A DNA stretch of 64,000 nucleotides from an uncultured Eubacteriales bacterium (GTDB taxonomy: Bacteria; Bacillota; Clostridia; Christensenellales; CAG-138): contig CACWYB010000008.1 of assembly GCA_902765005.1 (NCBI GenBank), forward strand, positions 1 through 64,000, read 5' to 3'. The notes beneath the pieces are model-generated. The model had not been told where the DNA came from and ran no database searches. It was given only the letters and a program-made list of their open reading frames with translations. Both the position numbers and the translations under genes were made by a program. Positions 48,881 to 57,998 of the stretch are shown in pieces. Position 1 is the first letter of the stretch. The number at the start of each line of letters is the position of its first letter.

Positions 48881-51800
48881 TTATACCCTCTCGGACCGCA
48901 GGTTGCAATCCGCCAGAATGGAAAGAAATTGTGGCAGTTTTTTTACGAAATCATCGGCGCTGCGGCACTTGACGCTCAGCTCCACCGCCGCCGGGTCCCC
49001 GGCCAGGAGCCGGGCGCCCTGCTCATTGGACAGGGCCAGCAGGAGCTTTCCCCCGTCGGGCCGGGCGCTTTGGTCATATTTTAGGGTGGCCTTCCCCGGC
49101 TTCACCGTGACGGAGGCGAACCCCGCCCGGGCTCCCAGGTGCTTGATGAGGCTCAGCCGCATGAGCCGCTCCACGCTCTCGGGCAAGTCCCCGTACCGGT
49201 CCGTGAACTCGTCATACATATCGTCGAACATGCCCTGATCCTCGATTTCGGCGATCCGCTTATACATGGCCATCCGCTGTAGCTCCCCGTTCACCAGCCC
49301 CTTTGGCACAAAGGCGTCTCCGGGGGCGTCCACCGCCGTGTCGATGAGGGGCAACACCTCCCGGCCCGTGGCCTCGTCCACGGCCTGGCGGATGAGCTTG
49401 CAGTAGTATTCGTAGCCCACGTCCGAAAGGTGGCCGTGCTGCTCGGCGCCCAGCAGGCTCCCGGCCCCCCGGATCTCCAGATCCCGCATGGCCAGCCTGT
49501 ATCCCGCGCCGAACTGGGTAAACTCCCGCACCGCCAGCAGCCGCTTCTGGGCCGCCTCGGGCAAGGACCGGCTCTGGGGCACGGTGAGATAGGCGTAGGC
49601 GATCCGATTCGACCGCCCCACACGGCCCCTGAGCTGATAGAGCTGGGCCAGGCCCAGTTTGTCCGCGTCCAGCACGATGAGGGTGTTGCAGTTGGGGATA
49701 TCCACCCCGCTCTCCACAATGGTGGAGCACAGCAGCACATCCGCCTCCCGCTGGATAAAGCTCATCATGGCCTGCTCCAGGGCATGCTCGTTCATCTGCC
49801 CGTGGGCCATGAGGAACCGCGCCTCCGGCACCAACTCCTGAAAATGGGCCAGGGTGCCCTCCATGCCCATGACCTTGTTGCTCACGATGAAGCACTGGCC
49901 GCCCCGCCCCAGCTCCCGCCGGATGGCGGCGGCGATCTGGGCGTCGGTGTATTCCACCACGTAGGTCTGCACCGGGAACCGGTTCTCCGGGGGCGTCTCG
50001 ATGATGGACACGTCCCGCACCCCGGTCATGGCCATATTCAGCGTCCGGGGGATGGGCGTGGCCGTCATGGTCAGCACGTCCACCTGGCTGCGGATGGCTT
50101 TGATCTGCTCCTTATGGTTCACCCCGAACCGGTGCTCCTCGTCGATGATGAGCAGGCCCAGGTCCTTGAATTTCACATCCTTGGCCAACAGGGCGTGGGT
50201 GCCGACCACCATGTCCAGCTCTCCCGTGGCCAGGGCCTTTTTCACCCGCTCCCGCTCCTTGGGGGTCTGGAACCGACTCAGGCACCCCACCGTCACCGGA
50301 TAGGCGGCAAACCGTTCCGAAACCGTGGCGTAATGCTGCTGGGCCAGGATGGTGGTGGGAACCAGCAGGGCCGCCTGTTTCCCGTCCTGCACCGCCTTGA
50401 AGGCCGCCCGGATGGCCACCTCCGTCTTACCGTAGCCCACATCTCCGCACAACAGCCGATCCATGGGCCGGCGGCTCTCCATGTCCGCCTTTACCTCCCG
50501 GATGCACCGGAGCTGGTCCTTTGTCTCCTCGTAAGGGAAGGCCGCCTCCAGCCGCCGCTGCCAGGCCGTGTCCGGGGAAAAGGCGTGGCCGGGCACGGAA
50601 GCCCGCCGGGCGTAGAGGGCCGCCAGGTCCACCGCCAGCTTCCTGGCGGCCGCCCGGGCCTTCTGAACCTTCTGCTGCCATTCGCCGCCCCCCAGCTTGC
50701 TGAGCGTAGGAGCCACGTCCTCCCCAGAGGAGCCCATATACTTCTGGATCCTGTCCAGCTGGTCCGTGGGGATGTAGAGCTTGTCGCCCCCCTTGTAGAG
50801 GAGCAGCAGATAGTCCCGGGTGCTGTTCTCCACGGTCAGCTGCTCCACGCCCACGAACCGGCCCACGCCGTGAGCTTCGTGGACCACATAGTCCCCCACG
50901 GTGAGGTCCGAAAACTTCAGTCCGCTCTTCTTTTTCCGGGGGCGACTCATCTGCTTGCCGAAGAGCTCCGTCCCCGTGAGCACCATGAGCTTCAGCGCCG
51001 GGCACAAAAAGCCCCTGGGCAGGCTTTCGCCCAGGATCAGCACCTCCCCCGGCTCCGGCTCCCGGTCCAGGCTCTGCGCCCGGGCGCAGCGGAGCTCGTC
51101 CTGCAGAGTGTCCATGAGGGCGTCCGCGCTCTCCCCGCCGTAGAGCAGGGCACAGCCGCCGCTCTGCCGGAACCGCTTCAGCTCCCGCGCCAGCTCCCCC
51201 ATGTCACCCAGGTACATGGGCGCGGTCTCCAGGGTGAACTTCACCCGCATCCTGTGCTCGATCTGCCGGCTGGTCCGAAACAGGGCGTAGATGGCCCCGG
51301 TTCGCCGCTGGTCCGCCAGGGTCTCCAAGTACCCCTCCTCCCGCAGGAGCTTGGCCTGCTTGGGATGGCCCTCCCCCCGCTCCAGCATGGCGGTGACGGC
51401 CTCCAGGAACAGGTTCCGGGCCGTCCGCCCCTCCTCCATCACCCGGTCCGGCTCGATGAAAAACCGCAGGCAATCCTGGGGCAGGTAGTTCTCCAAGGAG
51501 GCCTCCTCCTCATACAGCAGGGGCAGCAGCACGTCCGCCCCCAGGGTGGGCCGGTCCTGGGCCCAATCCTCCCGCTCCCGGTCAAAGCCCGCCCGGTCCC
51601 CCAGGGCCTTCAGGGCCTTGCGCACCCGCGCCCCGGGCTGGGGCGTTTCAAAGGCCGGGGGCAGCAGCGCCCGGTCCGTCTGTCGGATGGACCGCTGGGT
51701 GTTCACGTCGAAATACCGCAGCTGATCCACCTCGTCGTCAAAAAACTCGATCCGGCAGGGGTCCTCCCCCTGGGGCGGAAACACGTCCAGAATATCCCCC

Positions 51801-52321
51801 CGCAGAGCCACCTGCCCGGGGCCTTCCAGCATGTCCACCCGCTCGTAGCCCGCCGTCACCAGATCGGCAAGCAGCGCCCGGGGCTCCAGGGTATCCCCCC
51901 GCTTCACCACCTTTAGCTGGGAGATGAACGCCTCCGGCGGGGCCAGCCGCTCCATCAGCGCCCCCGCGCAGGTGACAAACAGGGTGGGCACCCCCAGCGC
52001 CAGCCGGGACAGCACCCCCAGCCGCTGGCTTCGCCGCTCCGGGGCGGCGGCCTGCACGTGCACCAGGGGCAGCTCCCGGGGCAAAAACAGCTGCGCGTCC
52101 GGCCGATAGCTCTTCAGCTCCGTAAACAGCTCGATGGCCGCCGTTTCCGTGTCCAGCACGGCCATGACCGTTCCCTCCTGGCCGAGGGCCGCGAACACCG
52201 GCGCCCGGGCAGCGTCAGGCAGGGAAAAGACCGCCGCGGGGCCCCTTCCCTCCCTGAGCCCGGACAAAAGTTCCTTCACCGCCGGGTCCCGTTTCAGTTG
52301 TGCAATCAGCCTTTCCTTCAT
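48881..52321 (-). CDS. mfd: Transcription-repair coupling factor
   Basis: An 1146-residue Mfd that removes stalled RNA polymerase and recruits UvrA. Order: UvrB-like N-terminal domains, the RNA-polymerase-interaction (CarD-like) domain with DLTVGDYVVHEAHGVGRFVG, the translocase with LLCGDVGYGKTEVAIRAAF (Walker A), LLIIDEEHRFGV (DEEH box), LTMTATPIPRTL, IVESGVDIPNCNTLIV and QLRGRVGRSNRIAYAYL, then the C-terminal TRCF domain. It overlaps pth by ATGA, a conserved pth-mfd arrangement in Firmicutes. Confidence 0.98.
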   Translation of the reverse strand: MKERLIAQLKRDPAVKELLSGLREGRGPAAVFSLPDAARAPVFAALGQEGTVMAVLDTETAAIELFTELKSYRPDAQLFLPRELPLVHVQAAAPERRSQRLGVLSRLALGVPTLFVTCAGALMERLAPPEAFISQLKVVKRGDTLEPRALLADLVTAGYERVDMLEGPGQVALRGDILDVFPPQGEDPCRIEFFDDEVDQLRYFDVNTQRSIRQTDRALLPPAFETPQPGARVRKALKALGDRAGFDREREDWAQDRPTLGADVLLPLLYEEEASLENYLPQDCLRFFIEPDRVMEEGRTARNLFLEAVTAMLERGEGHPKQAKLLREEGYLETLADQRRTGAIYALFRTSRQIEHRMRVKFTLETAPMYLGDMGELARELKRFRQSGGCALLYGGESADALMDTLQDELRCARAQSLDREPEPGEVLILGESLPRGFLCPALKLMVLTGTELFGKQMSRPRKKKSGLKFSDLTVGDYVVHEAHGVGRFVGVEQLTVENSTRDYLLLLYKGGDKLYIPTDQLDRIQKYMGSSGEDVAPTLSKLGGGEWQQKVQKARAAARKLAVDLAALYARRASVPGHAFSPDTAWQRRLEAAFPYEETKDQLRCIREVKADMESRRPMDRLLCGDVGYGKTEVAIRAAFKAVQDGKQAALLVPTTILAQQHYATVSERFAAYPVTVGCLSRFQTPKERERVKKALATGELDMVVGTHALLAKDVKFKDLGLLIIDEEHRFGVNHKEQIKAIRSQVDVLTMTATPIPRTLNMAMTGVRDVSIIETPPENRFPVQTYVVEYTDAQIAAAIRRELGRGGQCFIVSNKVMGMEGTLAHFQELVPEARFLMAHGQMNEHALEQAMMSFIQREADVLLCSTIVESGVDIPNCNTLIVLDADKLGLAQLYQLRGRVGRSNRIAYAYLTVPQSRSLPEAAQKRLLAVREFTQFGAGYRLAMRDLEIRGAGSLLGAEQHGHLSDVGYEYYCKLIRQAVDEATGREVLPLIDTAVDAPGDAFVPKGLVNGELQRMAMYKRIAEIEDQGMFDDMYDEFTDRYGDLPESVERLMRLSLIKHLGARAGFASVTVKPGKATLKYDQSARPDGGKLLLALSNEQGARLLAGDPAAVELSVKCRSADDFVKKLPQFLSILADCNLRSERV

Positions 52322-52914
52322 GCCTCGCCCTGGCTCTGCCGGGGATTCTTCTCGTGGCGCTTGTTGAACCGGCTCTGGGCTCCCTCCACGTCCCCCTTCA
52401 CCATCATCTCCGCCGCATCCGCCGCCTTCTCATAGGCCTCCCGGAGCAGCTGCTGCTCCTCCTTGCCGGGGCACTTGAGCACATAATCCCGCAGCTGGAG
52501 CGACACGTCCTGTCCCGCCCCGATCCGGATCCGGGCAAAGTTCTCCGAATTCAGGCAGGCGATGATGCTCTTTAGACCGTTGTGGGTGCCGGCGGACCCC
52601 CTGGCCCGGATGCGCATGCTGCCGCAGGGCAGATCCACGTCGTCGCAGAGGACGATCAGCTTTTCCGGGGGCAGCTTATAAAAGTGCATCACCTGCTGGA
52701 GGCAGTCGCCGCTCAGGTTCATATAGGTCTGGGGCTTCACCAGGATCACCCGCTCGCCGTTTAGCTCGCCCTCGCCCAGCAGGCCCGAAAATTTCTTGTC
52801 CTTTATCTTAACCCCGATCCGATCGGCGATCACGTCCAGAGCCATGAAGCCGATGTTGTGGCGGGTCTTTCGATAGCTCAGCCCGGGGTTGCCTAATCCC
52901 GCGATCACGTACAT
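52318..52914 (-). CDS. pth: Peptidyl-tRNA hydrolase
   Basis: A 198-residue Pth that frees tRNAs from dropped-off peptidyl-tRNA. It has the N-terminal VIAGLGNPGLSYRKTRHNIGF with catalytic histidine H20, VKPQTYMNLSGDCLQQVM, VLCDDVDLPCGSMRIRARGS and GTHNGLKSIIACLNSENFAR. It begins 19 bp after rsmG and overlaps mfd. Confidence 0.97.
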   Translation of the reverse strand: MYVIAGLGNPGLSYRKTRHNIGFMALDVIADRIGVKIKDKKFSGLLGEGELNGERVILVKPQTYMNLSGDCLQQVMHFYKLPPEKLIVLCDDVDLPCGSMRIRARGSAGTHNGLKSIIACLNSENFARIRIGAGQDVSLQLRDYVLKCPGKEEQQLLREAYEKAADAAEMMVKGDVEGAQSRFNKRHEKNPRQSQGEA

Positions 52915-52933
52915 ACTCTTTATCTCCTACTCG

Positions 52934-53620
52934 TTATAGAGGTCTCTTGTTGGGGGTCCCGGCCTTCCGGGGGTACGCCTTGGGGGTGGGCTCCGTCTTC
53001 TCCGCGAGCACCAAACAGCGCTTCCCCAGCGGGGAATTCAGCTCCTCCATCCGCAGCTTCACATGGAGCAAAAAGGCCGCCGATTTGGCGTTTTTCAGCT
53101 CCTCCGCTCCGTCCCCCTTATAGGCGATGGCCGTGCCGCCCACCCGCACGAAGGGCGTGGTCAGCTCCAGCAACACCGGCAGGTTCGCCACCGCTCGGGA
53201 CACCGCCGCGTCAAACTTCTCCCGATAGAGCCGGTTCTGCCCCAGATCCTCCGCCCGGCCGTGGACCAGCGTCGCCTTCAGGTCCAGCTCACGGAGCAGA
53301 GCCTCCAAAAAGGTCAGCCGCTTCTGCAGGCTGTCCGCCAGCGTCAGCTCCAGCTTCGGCTCCATGATGAGCAGGGGCACCCCGGGGAACCCGGCCCCGG
53401 TACCCACGTCGATGACCTTCATGCCCGCTTTCAGATAGGGCAGGGCCGCCAGGGAATCGGCAAAATGCTTCTGGGCCACCTCCTCGGGGTCCGTGATGGC
53501 GGTCAGGTTCATCCGCTCGTTCCATTCCCCCAGCAGCCTTTGATAGATCTCAAACCGCTCCAGCGCCCGCTCGTCCGCTTCCGGCAGGGCCTTTTTCAGC
53601 AGCGCCCGTATTTCGCTCAT
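52934..53620 (-). CDS. rsmG: 16S rRNA (guanine-527-N7) methyltransferase
   Basis: A 228-residue RsmG/GidB: the N-terminal helix LERFEIYQRLLGEWNERMNLTAI and SAM-binding VIDVGTGAGFPGVPLLI, then LVHGRAEDLGQ, FDAAVSRAVANLPVLLEL and the basic C-terminal RKAGTPNKRPL. Overlaps mnmG by ATGA. mnmG-rsmG next to parAB is the usual origin-region neighbourhood. Confidence 0.97.
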   Translation of the reverse strand: MSEIRALLKKALPEADERALERFEIYQRLLGEWNERMNLTAITDPEEVAQKHFADSLAALPYLKAGMKVIDVGTGAGFPGVPLLIMEPKLELTLADSLQKRLTFLEALLRELDLKATLVHGRAEDLGQNRLYREKFDAAVSRAVANLPVLLELTTPFVRVGGTAIAYKGDGAEELKNAKSAAFLLHVKLRMEELNSPLGKRCLVLAEKTEPTPKAYPRKAGTPNKRPL

Positions 53621-55509
53621 AGCATCCCCCGTTTCTGGGCCACCAGCAGCACGCTCACGTCCGCCGGGGACACCCCCGAAATGCGGGACGCCTGGCCGAT
53701 GCTGGTGGGTTTTATCCCGTTCAGCTTCTGCCGGGCCTCCAGGCGAAGGCCGGACAGGCTGCCGTAATCAAACTCCTTCGGCAGGCTCAGCGCTTCCAGG
53801 CTTCGCATCCGCTCCACCTCCCGCCGTTCCTTCTCAATATATCCGTCGTACCGGGCCATGACCTCGATCTGCTCCATTGTCTCCCGGTCCAGCGGGTCCA
53901 GATCGTCCCCGTACAGCGCCAGCAGGTCCGTGTAGCTGACCCCCGGGCGCTTCAGCAGCTCAAAGAGCCTGGCCCCGTCGTGTGGCACGCTTTGGCCCAC
54001 GCGCTCCAGGTACCCTCGCAGCTTCTCGTCCGCGTTCACATGCTTGTCCAGCTTCGTCCGGGCCTCGGCCACTTTCTCCCGCTTTTTGAGCAGCTTTTCA
54101 TACCGCTCATCTGAAATAAGCCCCGTGCGCCGTGCCTTTTCCGTGAGCCGCAGGTCCGCGTTGTCCTGCCGGAGCAGGAGCCGGTATTCGCAGCGGGAGG
54201 TCATCATCCGATAGGGCTCCGGAGTCCCCTTGGTCACCAGGTCGTCCACCAGCACCCCCAGATACCCTTCGTCCCGGCCCAGGATAAAGGGGGCCTCCCC
54301 CTTCACATACAGCGCCGCGTTCACCCCGGCGTAAAAGCCCTGGGCGGCGGCCTCCTCATAGCCGGAGCTGCCGTTGATTTGCCCGCCGGAGAATATGCCC
54401 GGTATGCCTTTCACCATCAGGCTCAGATCCAACGCCTGGGGGTCCAGGCAATCGTATTCGATGGCGTAGCCGTAGCGCATGATCTTCGCCCGTTCCAGCC
54501 CCGGGATGGTGTGGAGCATCTCCTCCTGCACATCCGCCGGCAGGCTGGTGCTCAGCCCCTGAACGTACATCTCCTGGGTGGTCCGACCCTCGGGCTCGAT
54601 GAACAGCTGGTGCCGGTCCTTGTCCGCGAACTTCACCACCTTGTCCTCGATGGACGGGCAGTAGCGGGTCCCTGTGGCGTGGATGCGCCCGGCATAGAGG
54701 GGGGACCGGTTCAGGTTATCCAAGATGATCCGGTGGGTGTCCCGGTTCGTATAGGTTAGGTAGCATCGATCCTGATCGAGATGCAGCTCCCCATGGAGGA
54801 AGGAGAAGGCCGGCGTGGGCTCGTCCCCCTCCTGAACGGCCATTTTATCCAGGTCCAGGGTGTCCCGCTTCACCCGGGGAGGCGTGCCGGTCTTGAACCG
54901 GCGCAGCGGCAGACCGATCCTTGCCAGATTCCCGGAAAGGCCTTCGCTTCGGAGCATGCCGCTGGGGCCGCTTTCCCGCATGAATTCGCCGATGAGAATG
55001 CGGCTCTGCAAATACACTCCCGTGCACAGCACCGCCGCCCGGCAAGGGTAGCAAAAGCCCTCCGCCGTGACCACGCCGGACAGGCGCCCGCCCTCCGTTT
55101 CAAAATCCACGGCCTCGCTTTGGATCAGGGTCAAATTCTCCTCCGCCTCCAAAGCCGCCTTCATCCGCTCGTGATACCGGCGCTTGTCCATCTGCGCTCG
55201 CAGGGAATGGACCGCCGGGCCCTTGCCCGTGTTCAGCATGCGCATTTGGATCAGGGTGTCGTCCGCCGCAAGGCCCATTTCGCCCCCCATGGCGTCCAGC
55301 TCCCGGACCAGGTGCCCTTTCCCCGTGCCGCCGATGGAGGGGTTGCAGGGCATCATGCCGATGCTGTCCAGATTCAAGGTCAGCAGGGCCGTCTTCAGTC
55401 CCATTCGGGCGCAAGCCAAGGCCGCTTCGCAGCCCCCGTGTCCCGCGCCGATGACCACGCAGTCAAAGCTTTCTCCCCTGAGGGGTTTGGTTGTCCATCC
55501 GTTGCTCAT
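53617..55509 (-). CDS. mnmG: tRNA uridine-5-carboxymethylaminomethyl modification enzyme
   Basis: A 630-residue MnmG/GidA flavoprotein that with MnmE modifies wobble uridines. FAD-binding CVVIGAGHGGCEAALACARMG, then NPSIGGTGKGHLVRELDAMGG, CPSIEDKVVKFADKDRHQLF, GIFSGGQINGSSGYEEAAAQG and the C-terminal RISGVSPADVSVLL. First gene of the long minus-strand series ending at PAP2. MnmE is not in the window. Confidence 0.98.
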   Translation of the reverse strand: MSNGWTTKPLRGESFDCVVIGAGHGGCEAALACARMGLKTALLTLNLDSIGMMPCNPSIGGTGKGHLVRELDAMGGEMGLAADDTLIQMRMLNTGKGPAVHSLRAQMDKRRYHERMKAALEAEENLTLIQSEAVDFETEGGRLSGVVTAEGFCYPCRAAVLCTGVYLQSRILIGEFMRESGPSGMLRSEGLSGNLARIGLPLRRFKTGTPPRVKRDTLDLDKMAVQEGDEPTPAFSFLHGELHLDQDRCYLTYTNRDTHRIILDNLNRSPLYAGRIHATGTRYCPSIEDKVVKFADKDRHQLFIEPEGRTTQEMYVQGLSTSLPADVQEEMLHTIPGLERAKIMRYGYAIEYDCLDPQALDLSLMVKGIPGIFSGGQINGSSGYEEAAAQGFYAGVNAALYVKGEAPFILGRDEGYLGVLVDDLVTKGTPEPYRMMTSRCEYRLLLRQDNADLRLTEKARRTGLISDERYEKLLKKREKVAEARTKLDKHVNADEKLRGYLERVGQSVPHDGARLFELLKRPGVSYTDLLALYGDDLDPLDRETMEQIEVMARYDGYIEKERREVERMRSLEALSLPKEFDYGSLSGLRLEARQKLNGIKPTSIGQASRISGVSPADVSVLLVAQKRGML

Positions 55510-55532
55510 ATGCGCATACTCCTATGTATAGC

Positions 55533-55561
55533 AGTATAGCATAGCTTTTCCCATTCTACAA
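55533..55561 (-). promoter_or_regulatory. mnmG operon promoter
   Basis: On the minus strand TTGTAG (55556-55561), 17-bp spacer, TGcTATACT with the hexamer at 55533-55538; the leader has AGGAG. Confidence 0.75.
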
Positions 55562-55570
55562 TCTTCCTGT

Positions 55571-55598
55571 TTGCTATCGGGCGAAAATCTGCTATACT
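55571..55598 (+). promoter_or_regulatory. Promoter of the YhaM-like gene
   Basis: TTGCTA (55571-55576), 16-bp spacer, TGcTATACT with hexamer 55593-55598. Its -35 lies 9 bp from that of the divergent mnmG promoter. Confidence 0.7.
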
Positions 55599-55640
55599 AT
55601 ATTTATGTATCGCAGGTCTTGATTTGGGAGGGATCGAAAC

Positions 55641-56591
55641 ATGAGCCGAATGAATCTTTTGAATGAACCCGGCCAGCAGACGGAAGGGTTTTGCATGGTG
55701 AAGAGCGCCGCCGTGCGCACAGACAGCAAGGGCGGCGCTTACATGGACATGGTCCTGGCGGACGCCGGCGGCGAATGCGTGGCCAAGATCTGGAATTACG
55801 GCCCCTCCATGGGCATGTACGAGCCGGAGGACATCGTCAAGGTCCGGGGCGTGGTCACCATCTGGAAGGACAGCGAGCAGCTAAAGATCGAGCGCATCCG
55901 CCAGGCCACGGAAGCGGACCAGGTGGACATGTCCCGGATCGTCCCCTGCTCCCCCCAGGACCCCCACGCCGCCTACGAGCTCCTCTGGCAGGAAACGGAA
56001 GCTTTCCGGGATCAGGATCTCAAGCGCCTGGTCCAATATCTCATGAAGGAGCATAAGCAGCAGATGCTCTACTACCCTGCCGCCGTCAAGCTCCACCACG
56101 CCACCCGGGGCGGCTTTTTGGAGCACACATTGAACATCGTCTCCCTGGGCAAGGCCGTGGCCGCCCGCTACCCGGAGCTGGACGCCGAGCTCATCGTGGC
56201 CGGCGCCATCCTCCACGATGTGGGCAAGCTCTCCGAGCTGGCCACCGGCAAGCTTGGCATCGCCACCGCCTACACCCCCGAGGGCCAGCTCCTGGGGCAC
56301 ATCAACATCGGCATGGCCGAGGTCCGCTCCGCCGCGGAGCTCCTCCAGATCCCCGAGGAGACCGCCGTCCTCCTGGAGCACATGCTCCTCTCCCACCACG
56401 GCCAGCCTGAATTCGGCTCCCCTAAGCTCCCCATGTTCCCGGAGGCGGAGGTCCTCTCCGTCATGGACCGTCTGGACGCCCAGCTCTTTGAAATGTTCTC
56501 CGCCCTGGACGGCGTCATGAAGGGTGGCTTCTCCGAGCGCCAGTGGGCCCTGGACAACCGCCAGCTCTACCAGCACGGGCGGAAACTTTAA
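55641..56591 (+). CDS. OB-fold/HD-domain 3'-5' exoribonuclease, YhaM-like
   Basis: A 316-residue protein. Residues about 12-100 form an OB-fold (GFCMVKSAAVRTDSKGGAYM, VKVRGVVTIWKDSEQLKIER) and residues 150-300 an HD phosphohydrolase domain: KLHHATRGGFLEHTLNIVSL, the metal-binding GAILHDVGKLSELA, and LLSHHGQPEFGSPKLPMFPE. The combination is that of YhaM/CBF1 exonucleases, which degrade RNA and can help DNA replication control. It is alone between a divergent promoter and repeat copy 10; the ribosome site is GGGAGG. Confidence 0.9.
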   Translation: MSRMNLLNEPGQQTEGFCMVKSAAVRTDSKGGAYMDMVLADAGGECVAKIWNYGPSMGMYEPEDIVKVRGVVTIWKDSEQLKIERIRQATEADQVDMSRIVPCSPQDPHAAYELLWQETEAFRDQDLKRLVQYLMKEHKQQMLYYPAAVKLHHATRGGFLEHTLNIVSLGKAVAARYPELDAELIVAGAILHDVGKLSELATGKLGIATAYTPEGQLLGHINIGMAEVRSAAELLQIPEETAVLLEHMLLSHHGQPEFGSPKLPMFPEAEVLSVMDRLDAQLFEMFSALDGVMKGGFSERQWALDNRQLYQHGRKL

Positions 56592-56608
56592 AGGAATAAT
56601 TAAAGCAC

Positions 56609-56750
56609 GCACCCTTTCTTGAAAGAAAGGGTGCAACCCCAAAGAACTTTACCCAAGCAAAAAGCTTAGGACATCTAATTCATTAGATTCCTAAGCTTTT
56701 TTTTGCGCCGCTTTTTTCTCTTCACCGAAGAGAAAAAAGCGGCAAAAGAA
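56609..56750 (-). repeat. Composite hairpin repeat, copy 10 (complete, reverse orientation)
   Basis: D hairpin GCACCCTTTCTTG / AAAGAAAGGGTGC (56609-56634), C box CCAAAGAACTTT, B hairpin AAAAGCTTAGGA / TCCTAAGCTTTT (56659-56700) with inner pairing, and perfect A hairpin GCCGCTTTTTTCTCTTC / GAAGAGAAAAAAGCGGC (56707-56743). It fills the gap between convergent genes; the B hairpin with its eight T residues looks like a good terminator for the upstream gene. Confidence 0.9.
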
Positions 56751-56752
56751 AT

Positions 56753-57121
56753 CTATTTCCTCTTCCTGCTCTTGGTCAGCTCGAAGCTCTGCCGCAGCAG
56801 AAATTTCAGCCGCTCGTCGTCCGCGGTGCCGTCCAGCAGAATGGTGACCCAATGGGCCTTGTTCATGTGATAAGCGGGCAGTATCCCCGGCTCGCCCCGC
56901 AGCATCCCGATCAGGATCGGATCGCACTTCACGTTCACCGCATCCACCTCTCCCGTCTCCCCGGGATAAGCATAGCGGCGGGGCACCGGCATGCTCAAAG
57001 CAAACCACTTCCGGTTGTCCCCGTGGCGGAACACGGCCCCCTCCGGCGATTCCAGCCAGGGATAATCCGGCTTCACATTATACTCCCGCTCAATATGGGC
57101 AAACAGCTCTTCCTTGGTCAT
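56753..57121 (-). CDS. MmcQ/YjbR-family protein
   Basis: A 122-residue MmcQ/YjbR-like (CyaY-fold) protein: MTKEELFAHIEREYNVKPDY, WLESPEGAVFRHGDNRKWFA and AYHMNKAHWVTILLDG are typical. A DNA-binding role is assumed for the family but not proven. The start codon directly abuts a parS site and has no ribosome site; parB stops 16 bp upstream, so translation may depend on ribosomes leaving parB. Another ATG 42 bases earlier, inside parB, also lacks a good ribosome site. Confidence 0.82.
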   Translation of the reverse strand: MTKEELFAHIEREYNVKPDYPWLESPEGAVFRHGDNRKWFALSMPVPRRYAYPGETGEVDAVNVKCDPILIGMLRGEPGILPAYHMNKAHWVTILLDGTADDERLKFLLRQSFELTKSRKRK

Positions 57122-57137
57122 GGTTTCACGTGAAACA
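57122..57137. other. parS: parS site, 15 of 16 match
   Basis: GGTTTCACGTGAAACA differs from the Bacillus parS consensus TGTTTCACGTGAAACA only in the first base. It fills the space between the parB stop and the mmcQ-like start. Confidence 0.9.
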
Positions 57138-57986
57138 TCACTCTTCGTTGCCCAAGATGGCATCGCAGATGTTCATCAGATCATCCTTCGAGAAATAGGA
57201 GATGACGATCTTCCCCTTCTCCTGGTCCCCCTCGATGGCCACCTTGGCCCGCAGCCGGCTCCGCAGGGCGCTGGCCGCCCGCTTTACCTCCGGGTCCATG
57301 CGGTGGGTGACCTTCTTCCGGGGCAGGGCGTCCAGCCGCACCGCCTCCTCCAGCTGCCGCACGCTCCAGCCCTCCTTGGCCGTCTTCTGCGCCAGCTTCT
57401 CCGCCTTCTCCGGGTCGTTGAGCCCGGCCAGCATCTTCCCGTGCCCGGCGGATAAAGTTCCCTCCTTCAGCATCTCCTGCACCCTCTCCGGCAGGTTCAA
57501 CAGCCGCAGGGCGTTGGTCACCGCCGGCCGGCTCCGGCCGATGCGGCTGCTGACCTCCTCCTGGGTCAGGTTATGCTGAACCATCAAAAACCGGATGGCC
57601 GCTGCTTCCTCCACCGGGTTCAGATCCTCCCGCTGCAGATTTTCAATGAGGGAAACCTCCTGAAGCTCATGCTCCTCCTTGTCCGTGATCACCGCGGGCA
57701 CGACCTTGAGCCCCGCCAGTCGGGCCGCCCGGAAGCGCCGCTCTCCGGCCACGATGGTATACCGCTCCCCCTGCCGATACAGGATCAGGGGCTGCACGAT
57801 GCCGTGGGTCCGAATGGAGGAAGCCAGCTCGTTCAGCTTTTCCTCGTCGAAGGTCTTCCGGGGCTGATCCGGATTGGTGTCGATATCGTAAACGGAAACT
57901 TCCTGCAGGGAGGCCGGCGCCTTCCCCGGTTCAAAGCTCTCCAGCAGGGCGTCCAGCCCCCGTCCTAACCCTTTCTTCGCTGCCAT
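57138..57986 (-). CDS. parB: Chromosome-partitioning protein ParB (Spo0J)
   Basis: A 282-residue ParB: the N-terminal KKGLGRGLDALLESFE, the CTPase/ParB domain with IDTNPDQPRKTFDEEKLNEL and YTIVAGERRFRAARLAGL, the helix-turn-helix LTQEEVSSRIGRSRPAVTNA and a C-terminal dimerisation region ending KIVISYFSKDDLMNICDAI. It binds parS sites and spreads as a CTP clamp to load condensin. It begins 12 bp after parA. Confidence 0.97.
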   Translation of the reverse strand: MAAKKGLGRGLDALLESFEPGKAPASLQEVSVYDIDTNPDQPRKTFDEEKLNELASSIRTHGIVQPLILYRQGERYTIVAGERRFRAARLAGLKVVPAVITDKEEHELQEVSLIENLQREDLNPVEEAAAIRFLMVQHNLTQEEVSSRIGRSRPAVTNALRLLNLPERVQEMLKEGTLSAGHGKMLAGLNDPEKAEKLAQKTAKEGWSVRQLEEAVRLDALPRKKVTHRMDPEVKRAASALRSRLRAKVAIEGDQEKGKIVISYFSKDDLMNICDAILGNEE

Positions 57987-57998
57987 ACGTTTCCCTCC

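Noticed and set aside
41734..56750. CRISPR or insertion-sequence interpretation of the dispersed repeats
   Set aside because: Copies are kilobases apart, differ in stem sequence, carry no spacers, no transposase gene and no clear flanking target duplication.
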